DNA of 64,000 nucleotides from Paenibacillus mendelii (GCF_024498075.1 NZ_JANHOF010000007.1:62001-126000); one strand, 5' to 3'; shown: positions 16,518 through 25,960, counted from the stretch's first letter. Program-made: numbers and translations. The notes: generated by a model from the letters alone, not told the origin.

Positions 16518-17363
16518 TTAAAAATCAAAGTTGTCCGGATCCGGGCCGACTCGAAGATTCTGATTCAAGCCATCTATCCGGGCGAGATCCTCTTGCGATA
16601 GCTCAAAATCAAAGACGGACGCGTTTTCTATGATGCGTTGTTCCTTCGTGGACTTAGGGATGGTGATAACGCCATGCTGTAAGTCCCAGCGCAGGATAAT
16701 TTGAGCAACGGATTTGCCGTGTTTACCCGCGATCTCCTGCAGCGTAGGATCATCCAGCAGCTGCCCCTGCATTAACGGGGACCAGGCCTCCATCTGAATG
16801 CCTTGTTCCTTACAATATTTCCTCAGTTCCGGCTGCGTCAATCGCGGATGAAACTCAACTTGGTTGACCATCGGTTTAATGGCGGCCTTCTTCATTAATT
16901 TTTCAATATGATGAATTTGGAAATTGCTTACTCCGATCGCCTTTACGCGCTTCTCGTTATATAAGGTTTCCAATGCCCTCCACGCCTCTTCATACTTGCC
17001 TTCCACAGGCCAGTGAATGAGATAGAGATCGAGATACTCGAGCCCTAGCTTATCTAGACTTGTTTCGTAAGCGGCCAGCGTGGATTCATATCCTAAGTCG
17101 GCATTCCAAACCTTTGAAGTAATAAAGAGGTCTTCTCTAGACAGATTGTTCTCACGTATGGCTTCGCGAATGCCCTGTCCGACACCCTTCTCATTCGCAT
17201 ACACCGCGGCTGTATCGATACTGCGATAACCGCTCGCTATGGCTGACTTTACCGCCTGGACGAGCTCCTCGCCTTCTTCAACCTTAAAAACGCCAAGTCC
17301 CAGCCAAGGCATCTGGACGCCATTGTGTAACTTCGTTGTATCTTGCAAATGTTTCGCGATCAT
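16518..17363 (-). CDS. aldo/keto reductase
   Basis: A 281-residue NADPH-dependent reductase of the AKR5-like group (YvgN/YtbE type), which reduces aldehydes such as methylglyoxal. The catalytic tetrad is visible: Asp in SIDTAAVYANE, Tyr in AAVYANE, Lys in FITSKVWN, and His in YLIHWPV. The NADP-binding IPKSTKEQRI segment is near the C-terminus. I place the start at ATG 17363 with AGGAGG 8 nt upstream; a longer in-frame start has no such site. It lies 57 nt downstream of the MFS gene on the same strand, so an MFS-AKR operon is likely, divergent from the HxlR regulator. Confidence 0.88.
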   Translation of the reverse strand: MIAKHLQDTTKLHNGVQMPWLGLGVFKVEEGEELVQAVKSAIASGYRSIDTAAVYANEKGVGQGIREAIRENNLSREDLFITSKVWNADLGYESTLAAYETSLDKLGLEYLDLYLIHWPVEGKYEEAWRALETLYNEKRVKAIGVSNFQIHHIEKLMKKAAIKPMVNQVEFHPRLTQPELRKYCKEQGIQMEAWSPLMQGQLLDDPTLQEIAGKHGKSVAQIILRWDLQHGVITIPKSTKEQRIIENASVFDFELSQEDLARIDGLNQNLRVGPDPDNFDF

Positions 17364-17420
17364 ATGATAAACCTCCTGGATGTTGTTGAATGTGCTGTCT
17401 CTGTTCATGAGCAGCTATCT

Positions 17421-18623
17421 TCAGCTAGGGGACTTGCCTGTAAGCTTATCTTTTCTTTCCAGAGCACGTGCCCAACCGGTTAAGAACACGGCTCCAAGAA
17501 CCATTAAGGCTCCTACCCACGCGGTATGGATGAGTCCCATTGAATCTGTAACCACACCACCCAAGTATGCCCCAATCGCAATCCCCGCATTAAACGCGGC
17601 AATGTTGACCGCCGAAGCGACATCAACCGCTTTGGGCGCGAATCGCTCCGCCAGCATCACCACGTACACTTGCAATCCCGGTACATTCATAAAAGCAAAC
17701 AGGCCCATAAAGAAAATCGTAATCAACCCGGCGGCTTTAAACGGAACCGTGAACGTTAGGATGAGAAGGATCAGGGATTGCAAAATAAACATATAGAACA
17801 AAGCAGATACAGGCTTGCGGTTAGCGGCCTTCCCGCCAATTACGTTCCCGATGGCAATGGCAATTCCATATACCAAGAGAATAACTGCCACCGTCGTGTC
17901 CTTAAATCCGGTTATATCATGCAGCAGCGGGGATAAATAAGTGAAGACGACAAATGTGCCTCCATACCCGATCGTTGTAATGGCGAAGGCAAGCAGCAGC
18001 CGCCCATTCGTAACCAGTTTAATCTGCTCGCGAAGCGGCGTCTTGGTTCCTCTGCGCAAATCGGAAGGAATTAAGATCATATTGGCGATGAAGGCAACCA
18101 GGCCGACCACAACGATTCCGACAAAAGCAGCCCGCCAGCCCAAGTGCTGCCCAATCAACGTGCCCAAGGGCACCCCTGTAACAGTAGCGACCGTGAGTCC
18201 GGAGAACATAATCGCAATTGCGCTGGCCCGGCGGTTCTCCGGCACGAGATCCGCCGCGATCGTAGAGCCAATCGACATAAACACACCGTGTGACAAGGCG
18301 GAGATGATGCGGGCAGCGAGCAGAATACCGATTCCGTTCGCTGTTGCCGCGAGGCTGTTACCCGCAATAAAAACAATCATGATCCAGAACAATAAGGTCT
18401 TCCGTGGAACCGTCGTGGTTAAAGACGTTAACAGAGGGGCGCCGAAGGTTACCCCCAGTGCATATAAAGAAACGGTTAAGGCGGCTGTCGTAACCGATAT
18501 ATGGAAGTCATCCGAGATCAGGGGAAGCAGCCCCACACTGATGAACTCTGTTGTCCCGATTGCAAAGGCACTTATCGCTAACGCAAGGAGTGCCAATGTA
18601 CTTCTCTTTTTATCTAATGTCAT
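17421..18623 (-). CDS. MFS exporter (DHA1/AraJ-like)
   Basis: A 400-residue, 12-helix major facilitator of the drug:H+ antiporter-1 type, like AraJ, YdhP or the purine exporter PbuE. It starts TLALLALAISAFAIGTTEF and has LLPLISDDFHIS, the motif region in TVPRKTLLF between TM2 and TM3, and GLTVATVTGVPLGTLIG (motif C-like). It probably exports small hydrophobic or purine-like compounds. The start is ATG 18623 with AAGGGGTC 7 nt upstream. It is divergent from an HxlR regulator with an inverted repeat in between and is followed by an aldo/keto reductase, suggesting an electrophile- or aldehyde-stress operon. Confidence 0.87.
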   Translation of the reverse strand: MTLDKKRSTLALLALAISAFAIGTTEFISVGLLPLISDDFHISVTTAALTVSLYALGVTFGAPLLTSLTTTVPRKTLLFWIMIVFIAGNSLAATANGIGILLAARIISALSHGVFMSIGSTIAADLVPENRRASAIAIMFSGLTVATVTGVPLGTLIGQHLGWRAAFVGIVVVGLVAFIANMILIPSDLRRGTKTPLREQIKLVTNGRLLLAFAITTIGYGGTFVVFTYLSPLLHDITGFKDTTVAVILLVYGIAIAIGNVIGGKAANRKPVSALFYMFILQSLILLILTFTVPFKAAGLITIFFMGLFAFMNVPGLQVYVVMLAERFAPKAVDVASAVNIAAFNAGIAIGAYLGGVVTDSMGLIHTAWVGALMVLGAVFLTGWARALERKDKLTGKSPS

Positions 18624-18701
18624 GATGTTTGACCCCTTTCGTATAGCATCGCCGGCCGGCAAATGTTATTATGAGTGATCGATACCATCATGACCAGTAC
18701 G

Positions 18702-18732
18702 TACTTATTAGTGATATAGGTACTAAAAAGTA
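18702..18732. promoter_or_regulatory. HxlR-type operator in the divergent promoter region
   Basis: TACTTATTAGT (18702-18712) and ACTAAAAAGTA (18722-18732) are inverted repeats matching at 10 of 11 positions with a 9-bp spacer. TACT...AGTA symmetry is typical of YodB/HxlR-family sites. It lies 79 bp before the MFS start and 51 bp before the regulator start. Confidence 0.65.
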
Positions 18733-18782
18733 ATATATAGGCCGTCATATGAATTCACGAATTGGGTTTGGGGGAATTGGCT

Positions 18783-19163
18783 GTGACTGTGATCAAGAAG
18801 AAATATAATATTTCAGTGGAAGCAACCTTGGAGGTAATCGGGGGGAAATGGAAATGCGTGATCCTGTGCCACCTGACATATGGGAAGAAGCGGACAAGCG
18901 ATTTGAAACGGATAATGCCTGCCATCACGCAAAAAATGTTGATTCAGCAGCTGAGGGAATTAGAACAGGATGGCATCGTGAACCGCATCAGCTACAACCA
19001 GGTTCCTCCTAAGGTGGAATATGAGCTTAGCGAGTATGGCTGGAGCTTGAAATCGATATTAGACTCCCTCTGCGCATGGGGGGAAAACCATATTATTAAA
19101 GAATACGGCGATAAATTCGCCGTGTTGGAGAACAATGGCCTCAATCATCATCCAACAGACTAA
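18783..19163 (+). CDS. HxlR-family transcriptional regulator
   Basis: A 126-residue winged-helix regulator resembling B. subtilis YtcD/YdeP. The family core is KYNISVEATLEVIGGKWKC, then RTSDLKRIMPAITQKMLIQQ (helix-turn-helix) and the wing VPPKVEYELSEYG. Some relatives (YodB, CatR, HypR) sense quinones or disulphide stress through cysteines; here Cys residues occur in KWKCVILCHL and SLCAWG. I choose GTG 18783, preceded by GGGGGA; a TTG 7 codons earlier is possible. The divergent MFS-AKR operon is the probable target. Confidence 0.87.
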   Translation: MTVIKKKYNISVEATLEVIGGKWKCVILCHLTYGKKRTSDLKRIMPAITQKMLIQQLRELEQDGIVNRISYNQVPPKVEYELSEYGWSLKSILDSLCAWGENHIIKEYGDKFAVLENNGLNHHPTD

Positions 19164-19183
19164 CGCTGCTTTTAACTAAGGAG

Positions 19184-19240
19184 TCTAACCCGTCAATCAG
19201 GAGCCGATCAGGCTCGGATTAACGGGTTAGATTCTTTTTT
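19184..19240 (+). terminator. rho-independent terminator after the HxlR gene
   Basis: TCTAACCCGT (19184-19193) pairs with 19222-19231, with an inner GAGCC/GGCTC stem, then a run of T residues ending at 19240. Confidence 0.85.
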
Positions 19241-19345
19241 CTATCCTGCTGCTTCAGAACTTTAGCGGTGACTAACCTTATATTTCAAGCTGATTTTCGC
19301 ATACTAAGTCTAAATTCCTGAAAAACGATGGGGTGTTCCTATTCC

Positions 19346-20335
19346 ATGACAAACCGAAAATGGACGTTGGGACTGATCGCCCTGATTCTTGTATGCGGCT
19401 ATGTTCTGATCCAGCTCTTGTCCTCCACGATGAGAATCGATCGTCTGGTTCAGCAAATTGAACCGAGCAAGATGGAAGGTCCAGCCGTAAAGCATGTAGT
19501 GCTGATCGCGCAAGAGCTGGACAATCCATTCTGGAGAACAGTAGAGCAGGGAGCGAATGATGCAGCTGGTAAGCTGGGGATGAAGATCGATTATATGGGA
19601 CCCATTCGAATTAACCCTTCCGAGCAAAAGAAACTGCTTGAGAAATCAATTACGGCCGGACCAGATGCGATCGTGGCACAAGGGATTTCGGACCCTTACT
19701 ATGAGCGGCTGATTAACAAAGCCATCGATCAAGGCATTCCCGTCATCACCGTCGATGCGGATGAGCCTGGGAGTCGGCGTCTGGCCTACGTAGGAACGGA
19801 TAATCGGGAAGCAGGCAAGCGGATGGGGGAGCTTGTGGTGAAGGATGCTGCAGGGAATGGAAGAATCGGTGTCATTATCGGCAGTGAACGAGCGGATAAC
19901 CAGCGGCTGCGCTTAGAGGGGTTCCGTTCCATTATCTCGAGCACCCCTGGATTTGAGATCATAGACATCCGTTCATCGAATATTTCACGAATTCAAGCGG
20001 CTCAACAAACCGAGGCGATGCTGAGGCAGCATAATCGGATGGGAACGATCGTAGGATTTAGCGCCCTGGATGCAGCTGGCATTCTTGAGGGAATTAGGGC
20101 GGCAAACAAGGAAGATATGCACGTGTTCGGCTTTGATGATTTGGAGGAGACCAGACGAAGCATCGCACAGGGAGACGTCATGGCTGTGATTGTTCAGCGG
20201 CCCAAGGAAATGGGCTCCAAGTCGATCCAGTTATTAGAGCAATATTTCAAAGGGGGCTCGTTTCCCAAGCAGCATTATATCAAGACTACTATTCTGGATA
20301 GCGAGCGGATGAATGCAAGTGTGAGCGGCCGATGA
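19346..20335 (+). CDS. membrane-anchored sugar-binding sensor protein (XylFII-like)
   Basis: A 329-residue type I periplasmic-binding fold of the RbsB/XylF class. An N-terminal hydrophobic segment (about residues 8-28) has no lipobox, so it is probably a membrane anchor rather than a lipoprotein. The binding domain begins HVVLIAQELDNPFWRTVEQG and includes DAIVAQGISDPYYERLINKA, VITVDADEPGSRRLAYVGTD and HVFGFDDLEET. It overlaps the LytS-like kinase gene by 4 nt, with no ABC permease or ATPase beside it, so it is a sensor subunit, not a transporter part. This matches XylFII-LytS sensing of D-xylose in Clostridium. The start is ATG 19346; a longer in-frame ATG lies 6 codons upstream. Confidence 0.82.
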   Translation: MTNRKWTLGLIALILVCGYVLIQLLSSTMRIDRLVQQIEPSKMEGPAVKHVVLIAQELDNPFWRTVEQGANDAAGKLGMKIDYMGPIRINPSEQKKLLEKSITAGPDAIVAQGISDPYYERLINKAIDQGIPVITVDADEPGSRRLAYVGTDNREAGKRMGELVVKDAAGNGRIGVIIGSERADNQRLRLEGFRSIISSTPGFEIIDIRSSNISRIQAAQQTEAMLRQHNRMGTIVGFSALDAAGILEGIRAANKEDMHVFGFDDLEETRRSIAQGDVMAVIVQRPKEMGSKSIQLLEQYFKGGSFPKQHYIKTTILDSERMNASVSGR

Positions 20336-21798
20336 ATATGCGAAGAATGCTGTTTATCGTCATACCAGCGCTATTCATTATGAATAACGCCGTTTCCTTC
20401 TTTATCTTTCAAAGCGGAAGAACGGTGCAGCAAAGCTATAATTTGATGCTGAACCGGGTATTGCTGTATAAGCAAGCTGACGAACAAACGAAGGGAAGTC
20501 TGCGGGCAATCAATGTCTACCTGCAGGATCGGAGTGAAAGCAGCCTTGCGGCCTACAAGCAGCAGCGAGATGAATTAAGGAAGCTGCATACAAGCTTGTC
20601 CGCTCAGAGCACGATTCCGGCTGCCGATCTCATCGTACGCAGTTATCGCAATATGCTGCACACATTCATCCTGCAAGCAGCAGATATTGTTGAGGCTTCG
20701 AATAGCCCGTCCCCATTAGCTTACGCGGATTTCTACGAAGAGGCGGAACAAACGGCCGGATTCATACAAGAAGAAGGGCATTATCTGATTGACCAGGAAC
20801 TGAGCTATTACCAGCCGCTCTACAGGCAAATTCTCATTCAGACTGATGTCATGAATTACTGGGGAGTAGTTGTCTTTATTCTGAATACGGTGATCAGCGT
20901 CATGTTTGCTTATTGGATTTCGCTTCGTATTACAAGACCCATTAAGCAGTTGGTCCAGACTGCACGATCCATATCGAATGGCAACTTCCAAATCGCTCCT
21001 CCCCCTTTGAGCGCCCGTAATGAGTTTCGTATCTTGTCAGAAGCCTTCGTCCACATGCAGAACAATCTGAAGGAACTCATTGTGAAAGAGAAGGAAAGCT
21101 TGGAGAAGGACCGGCTGGTCAAGGAGTTGGAGCTGGAAGTGCTGCAGAATCAGATCAACCCTCATTTTCTGTATAATTCCTTGAACGTATTATCCAAGCT
21201 CGCGCTGCTTGAGGGCGCTGAACAGACGAGTGATCTTACCGTTTCGCTGTCTAATCTGCTTCGTTACAATCTTCGGAAATTGGATCGTCCGGTGACACTC
21301 CGGGATGAGGTTGAGCATGCGAAGGAATATTTCATTATCCAACAAGCCCGTTTCCGCGAACGCATACGGTTTGAGACCGATATCGAGGAGGGTGGACTGG
21401 ACGTACTCGTACCGATGCTGACTCTTCAGCCGCTATTGGAGAATGTCTTCGTGCATGGCATCGAAGGCAGGGAGGAAGGGGCGCTAATTAAGCTGACGAT
21501 TACTTGTAAGCCAGATGAAACTTGGATTGCCATATCCGATAACGGAATCGGTATGAGTGCAGAGGTCCGTGAATCGCTGCTTCACTTTGACTCAGAGCGC
21601 CCATTAGGCCGGAGAGAACAAGAAAAGGGGCATTCAACAGGGTTGGGGACACGTAACGTGTTCAGACGATTGGAATTATTTTATGGGAGGAAGGATATGA
21701 TAACCATTCACAGTGAGCCGGGTCAAGGAACAACGGTTATGATACGAATACCTGCTAAGAAGGAGGAGAGGAATGTATCGCCTACTGATCGCAGATGA
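20332..21798 (+). CDS. LytS/YesM-type sensor histidine kinase
   Basis: A 488-residue kinase with TM1 (about 6-26), a roughly 150-residue extracellular helical region, TM2 (about 178-200), HAMP (ITRPIKQLVQTARSISNGNF), a His_kinase domain with the phospho-acceptor in QNQINPHFLYNSLN (about residue 277) and an HATPase domain with N-box LENVFVHGIEG and G-boxes ISDNGIGM and GTGLGTRN-like segment. It is coupled by ATGA overlap to the sugar-binding protein, which probably presses on its extracellular part when sugar is bound, and overlaps the response regulator by 26 nt. Confidence 0.9.
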   Translation: MNMRRMLFIVIPALFIMNNAVSFFIFQSGRTVQQSYNLMLNRVLLYKQADEQTKGSLRAINVYLQDRSESSLAAYKQQRDELRKLHTSLSAQSTIPAADLIVRSYRNMLHTFILQAADIVEASNSPSPLAYADFYEEAEQTAGFIQEEGHYLIDQELSYYQPLYRQILIQTDVMNYWGVVVFILNTVISVMFAYWISLRITRPIKQLVQTARSISNGNFQIAPPPLSARNEFRILSEAFVHMQNNLKELIVKEKESLEKDRLVKELELEVLQNQINPHFLYNSLNVLSKLALLEGAEQTSDLTVSLSNLLRYNLRKLDRPVTLRDEVEHAKEYFIIQQARFRERIRFETDIEEGGLDVLVPMLTLQPLLENVFVHGIEGREEGALIKLTITCKPDETWIAISDNGIGMSAEVRESLLHFDSERPLGRREQEKGHSTGLGTRNVFRRLELFYGRKDMITIHSEPGQGTTVMIRIPAKKEERNVSPTDRR

Positions 21799-23113
21799 TG
21801 AAGCATTAGAACGGGAAGGCATAGAGTGGATCGTAACCCGGATGATGCCGGATACCTTCGAAATCATTCATGCTGAAAATGGCCGAATAGCCATTCAGAA
21901 GGCAGATCAATTTCATCCTCATATCATTATGATGGATATTCGAATGCCAGGCATTCAAGGTCTTGAGGCATTAAAAGCAATCAAGGCTCAGAACCCGCAG
22001 GTCAAGATGGTTCTGGTTACCGCCTATGAATATTTTGAATATGCGAAAGAAGCTCTTTCTCTCGGGGTTAATGAATACCTTGTGAAGCCGGCCAAACGGG
22101 GTCAGATCGTCGCACTCCTGCAGCGGCTAGTGGCTGAAATCGAGCAGGAGCAAAAGAAACGTGATGAAGAGTTTGGGATCCGGGATAGGCTCTTTCAATT
22201 GCTCCCGCTGGCGGAAACGGAAATAGCTTTGGTGTTTATGTCCGATCAGGTGAACGAAGTCGAAGTGGAGCATCTTGCCGAAATTCTGGAGATCTCCATC
22301 GATAAAGGATGCGCTCTTGTACTTGCATTCCCGGAAGTAGGGGGAGAGAAGAAAAAGATATATGATACCGTAAAGAATGCAGCCAACGGAATCATCAAGG
22401 AGAGTACCGGTTATGTGGTGAGTTCTATGGTTCATAGCCACATGGCCCTATTCCTCCTGGAGAAGCAGCAAACTGAAGATGAGGCATTAAGAGAAGCGGC
22501 ACTGCAATTAGGCTCTAAACTGGCAGAAGCCCTTCATCAACAGCGAGGCATCACAATCTCAGTGGGCATTGGAAGCGTCGGAGCGGACATGGAGGAGATC
22601 AGGAGATCGTATTACGAAGGTGTATTTGCTTCCACGTATGATAACAAATGGGGAAGCCTGCGCCGCTTTGAGGATCTGAATGTCGCAAAGGGACAAGACG
22701 AGCAAGCGCAGCAAAGTACGATTAGCTATAACTCGGAGAGCACTTATGTGGAATTAGCCATTAAGCAGATCCGTGAGGAACGTGAACAGCGGACCTGGAA
22801 TGTTGTAGACCGAGCTGCAAGGTTTATCCAAGAGCGGTTTCAAGAGGAGCTTTCTCTTGAAGATGCGGCCGACCATGTTCACTTAAATCCTTATTACTTC
22901 AGTAAAGTATTCAAGCAGCAAACCGGGGAAACTTTTATCGACTATGTGACAAGACTGCGCATCGAAAAGGCGAAGGAACTCATGAAGGACGGACAACTCA
23001 GCTTGAAAGAGGTCTGTTACTTGGTGGGCTATAAGGACCCGAATTATTTCAGCCGCGTGTTTAAGAAGGTTACCGGGCTAACCCCGTCTGAGCATCGAAT
23101 GCAGCTTCAATAA
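21773..23113 (+). CDS. YesN-type AraC-family response regulator
   Basis: A 446-residue regulator. The receiver domain (1-120) has the acidic pair DD at 8-9, the phospho-acceptor Asp55 in MMDIRMPG, Thr in LVTAYEYFEYA and Lys in YLVKPAK. A variable middle part (about 130-330) is followed by a C-terminal AraC double helix-turn-helix (about 345-446: LSLEDAADHVHLNPYYFSKV and VCYLVGYKDPNYFSRVFKK). RBS AAGGAGG lies inside the kinase gene. It is expected to activate the sugar symporter gene 240 bp downstream, whose promoter lacks a recognisable -35 box. Confidence 0.9.
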   Translation: MYRLLIADDEALEREGIEWIVTRMMPDTFEIIHAENGRIAIQKADQFHPHIIMMDIRMPGIQGLEALKAIKAQNPQVKMVLVTAYEYFEYAKEALSLGVNEYLVKPAKRGQIVALLQRLVAEIEQEQKKRDEEFGIRDRLFQLLPLAETEIALVFMSDQVNEVEVEHLAEILEISIDKGCALVLAFPEVGGEKKKIYDTVKNAANGIIKESTGYVVSSMVHSHMALFLLEKQQTEDEALREAALQLGSKLAEALHQQRGITISVGIGSVGADMEEIRRSYYEGVFASTYDNKWGSLRRFEDLNVAKGQDEQAQQSTISYNSESTYVELAIKQIREEREQRTWNVVDRAARFIQERFQEELSLEDAADHVHLNPYYFSKVFKQQTGETFIDYVTRLRIEKAKELMKDGQLSLKEVCYLVGYKDPNYFSRVFKKVTGLTPSEHRMQLQ

Positions 23114-23352
23114 ATGAATGGGTTCATGCCATTAGGCATGGACTAATTTGTCGTGTCCAGTTAAATGATGCTAGCACACTGCCTGTTATCGGACTGGGGC
23201 TGGATCAGCACAATATTATGCTGGTGATGAACAAATTAGTGAAGGGAATGGGCCGCTAAGGTGAATAATTCAAATGTTACAATAAAACTCGTACTAATGG
23301 TTGTTCATAAAAAGGCTCGTTTAGAGGTAAACAGGTCAGAAGGGGCATAAAT

Positions 23353-24735
23353 GTGAGCTCAAATATAAAGAAGCAAGGCGAACAAGTCAGCATGAAGTTT
23401 GTGACGCTGGTATCGATGGTAGCTGCTCTTGGCGGGCTGTTATTTGGGTTTGATACCGCTGTTGTGTCGGGTGCGATTGGTTTCATGAAAGAGCGCTTTG
23501 ATTTAGATGAGCTGCAGGTCGGCTGGGCGGTTTCAAGCTTGATTATTGGCTGCATTGTCGGGGCCGCAAGCTCGGGCGTGCTTAGCGAGAAGTTCGGAAG
23601 GAAGAACATCCTGATAACGGCTGCCATCTTATTTATAATCGGGTCGGTTGGTTCAGCCATTCCGGATACGTTCAATGGCTATATTATAGCTCGAATCATC
23701 GGAGGAGTAGGCATTGGTATTACTTCTACGCTGTGTCCCCTCTATAATGCAGAGATCGCGCCAGCCCAATATCGCGGACGTTTAGTAGCCCTTAATCAGC
23801 TAGCTACCGTTACCGGTATATTCCTCGTCTATTTCATTAACTTGTGGATTTCGGGACTTGGTGACGACGCGTGGGATGTTTCTACGGCTTGGCGTTGGAT
23901 GTTTGGGTTCGGCATTCTGCCTGGCGTATTATTCTTAGTCCTGCTGTTCTTTGTGCCAGAAAGCCCAAGATGGCTAATCAAGCAGGGCAGGGCGGAAGAA
24001 TCGCTGCCGATTTTACTTCGGATTCATGGCGAGACATTAGCCAGACAAGAAGTATTGGATATAAAGGAGTCGTTCGAGCAAGATAACGGATCGATTCGCC
24101 AATTATTCAGTCCTGCATTGAGACTGGCTCTTATTGTGGGTGTAGGCTTGGCTATTCTCCAGCAGGTTACGGGGATCAACGCCATTATGTACTATGCGCC
24201 GGAAATCTTCAAGCAGACCGGAGCGGGGACGAATGCTGCCCTGATTCAAACCATTCTTGTGGGTTTGATAAATTTTCTATTCACGATTCTTGCGATTTGG
24301 CTCATCGATAAGGTGGGACGTAAAGCGTTATTGCTCGTCGGTTCCTCAGTCATGACAATTTGTCTTGCTGTAATAGGAATCGCCTTTCAAACGGGACAAC
24401 CTTCAGGACCTCTGGTGCTCATCTTTATCTTATTATATGTAGCTGCCTTCGCGGTATCACTTGGTCCGGTCGTGTGGGTTATTATGTCGGAAATCTTCCC
24501 GAACCGTATTCGGGGAAAAGCAACAGCCCTTGCTTCTATGGCGCTGTGGGCTGCAGATTATGTCGTGTCGCAGGCATTCCCTCCGATGCTTGCTTCTGCG
24601 GGTCCGGCCATTACCTTCTGGATCTTCGGCATTATGGCATTGATTACTTTCATATTCACATGGCGTGTTATCCCCGAAACGAAAAATAAATCATTGGAAG
24701 AAATCGAGTCACTGTGGTCATCCAATAAGGCATAG
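23353..24735 (+). CDS. MFS sugar:proton symporter (XylE/AraE/GalP type)
   Basis: A 460-residue, 12-helix sugar porter family protein. Signature motifs are GGLLFGFDTAVVSGA in TM1, the RxGRR-type loop SEKFGRKNI, the PESPRWLIKQGR motif after TM6, QQVTGINAIMYYAP in TM7, LIDKVGRKALLL and the C-terminal VPETK-like VIPETKNKSLEEIE. Such proteins import xylose, arabinose, galactose, glucose or inositol with H+. The start is GTG 23353 with AGAAGGGG upstream. A TACAAT at 23278-23283 without a -35 box fits activator-dependent transcription by the preceding YesN-like regulator. Confidence 0.9.
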   Translation: MSSNIKKQGEQVSMKFVTLVSMVAALGGLLFGFDTAVVSGAIGFMKERFDLDELQVGWAVSSLIIGCIVGAASSGVLSEKFGRKNILITAAILFIIGSVGSAIPDTFNGYIIARIIGGVGIGITSTLCPLYNAEIAPAQYRGRLVALNQLATVTGIFLVYFINLWISGLGDDAWDVSTAWRWMFGFGILPGVLFLVLLFFVPESPRWLIKQGRAEESLPILLRIHGETLARQEVLDIKESFEQDNGSIRQLFSPALRLALIVGVGLAILQQVTGINAIMYYAPEIFKQTGAGTNAALIQTILVGLINFLFTILAIWLIDKVGRKALLLVGSSVMTICLAVIGIAFQTGQPSGPLVLIFILLYVAAFAVSLGPVVWVIMSEIFPNRIRGKATALASMALWAADYVVSQAFPPMLASAGPAITFWIFGIMALITFIFTWRVIPETKNKSLEEIESLWSSNKA

Positions 24736-24742
24736 CTAGAAT

Positions 24743-24789
24743 AAAGGGATGTCCCCCAAGGTTTGTTAAACCTCGGGGGACATCCCTTT
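24743..24789. terminator. bidirectional terminator
   Basis: Arms at 24743-24764 and 24768-24789 are almost perfectly complementary over 22 positions around a 3-nt loop. It lies between the convergent sugar porter and EamA transporter genes. Confidence 0.9.
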
Positions 24790-24792
24790 ATG

Positions 24793-25785
24793 TTATCGAG
24801 CCGCCTCGACCCCTGCAGCGTCGCGTGCAGCCGTATAGGTTATGTGGGCAGGCTCTTCATTGCCTCGCAAAGATTTTCTTTGGAGTGCATTGTTTCGAAT
24901 CAAAGCAAAGATAATGAGCAGCGTTCCGAAGAACTCATAACCGCTTATATGATAGCCTTGGAAGGCCATAATAATGAATGTGGTTATGGGAACAACATTG
25001 ATAAATAAGATACCGTTAAGCGGCGACAATAACTTGATTCCCGCATTCCAGCTTAACAGGGCTGCGAGCCCCGGCACTAAGACCATGAAGGACATTTCGT
25101 ATTTAACCGAGAGTACCGTCTCCCAGGTGGGTACGGGAAGCACTTGGAAGGCGGAGGCGAGGGCAACGATTACGCCGCTCACGGCACTTCCCAGCAAGCA
25201 GGTTAACGTGGAGTAGCGCAGTGTCGACCACTGGCCAAACTTGCTTCCCCCCATGGAATAAATCACCCAGCCTACGACACCGACAAACATCAGCAGCAGC
25301 GGAATCAGATGCTGCCCGGCCATGATGAAGAAGGCCAGCTTCCCATTGGTGATCACAAGCAAAGCACCGGCAAGCGCGATCGCTACACTCGTGAGCATGA
25401 ATTTCTTGGGGGCTTTCCGAGTCGTGATCCACACCACCATGATGGAGATCATCGGCATGAGCACTTCCATAATCGAGGCAGCGACTGTACCGGATTCCCC
25501 CATGAGCTGCTGCCCGAAGAAGACGAACATATTATAGACCGTGAAGGCCATCGTTCCATAAATCAATAAAGCTTTGCCCCGTCCCTCTAAGCGGAACGAC
25601 GCTTTCCCTTCTTTGACCAGCAGCAGCACGCTGAGGATGACGCCAACCAGCGCATAACGGATAAGCGAAAAGTAGAAGGGGTCGATTTGCTGCAGGGCGA
25701 GATGTGCGACGGGGAACATAGCTCCCCACGACATACTTGCGATGAGGCACAGCAAGGAGCCGATGATGATTTGCTTCTTAAACAT
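24793..25785 (-). CDS. EamA/DMT-family transporter
   Basis: A 330-residue membrane protein with ten predicted transmembrane helices and two EamA repeats (about 8-140 and 160-295), starting IIIGSLLCLIASMSWGAMFP. Members export amino acids, metabolites or related small molecules; the substrate is unknown. GGGAGAG lies upstream of the ATG. It is divergent from a LysR regulator with a dyad in the shared region, the usual arrangement in which the regulator controls the transporter. Confidence 0.87.
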   Translation of the reverse strand: MFKKQIIIGSLLCLIASMSWGAMFPVAHLALQQIDPFYFSLIRYALVGVILSVLLLVKEGKASFRLEGRGKALLIYGTMAFTVYNMFVFFGQQLMGESGTVAASIMEVLMPMISIMVVWITTRKAPKKFMLTSVAIALAGALLVITNGKLAFFIMAGQHLIPLLLMFVGVVGWVIYSMGGSKFGQWSTLRYSTLTCLLGSAVSGVIVALASAFQVLPVPTWETVLSVKYEMSFMVLVPGLAALLSWNAGIKLLSPLNGILFINVVPITTFIIMAFQGYHISGYEFFGTLLIIFALIRNNALQRKSLRGNEEPAHITYTAARDAAGVEAAR

Positions 25786-25882
25786 TTGAGTGGTCTCTCC
25801 CTAACAAGAATCTGCCAACATATTGTACATAGACCATCATAGAGGGAGGGAAGCCAATAGTAAAATGATTGAAAATAAAGAT

Positions 25883-25902
25883 TATCATCATTTATAATGA
25901 TA
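25883..25902. promoter_or_regulatory. candidate LysR binding site
   Basis: TATCAT-N8-ATGATA, a perfect 6-bp inverted repeat in the divergent EamA/LysR promoter region, 59 bp before the regulator start and about 100 bp before the transporter start. Confidence 0.5.
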
Positions 25903-25960
25903 CATAGAAGAAAGAGGCTAAAGGCATTTCGGACAGCGGAACAGGGAGGGGCCCGATCCA

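Noticed and set aside
23168-23261. Short protein-like frame (STLPVIGLGLDQHNIML and so on) between the YesN-like gene and the symporter
   Set aside because: About 30 codons, no start signal and no recognisable family; it could be a gene remnant but chance is as likely.
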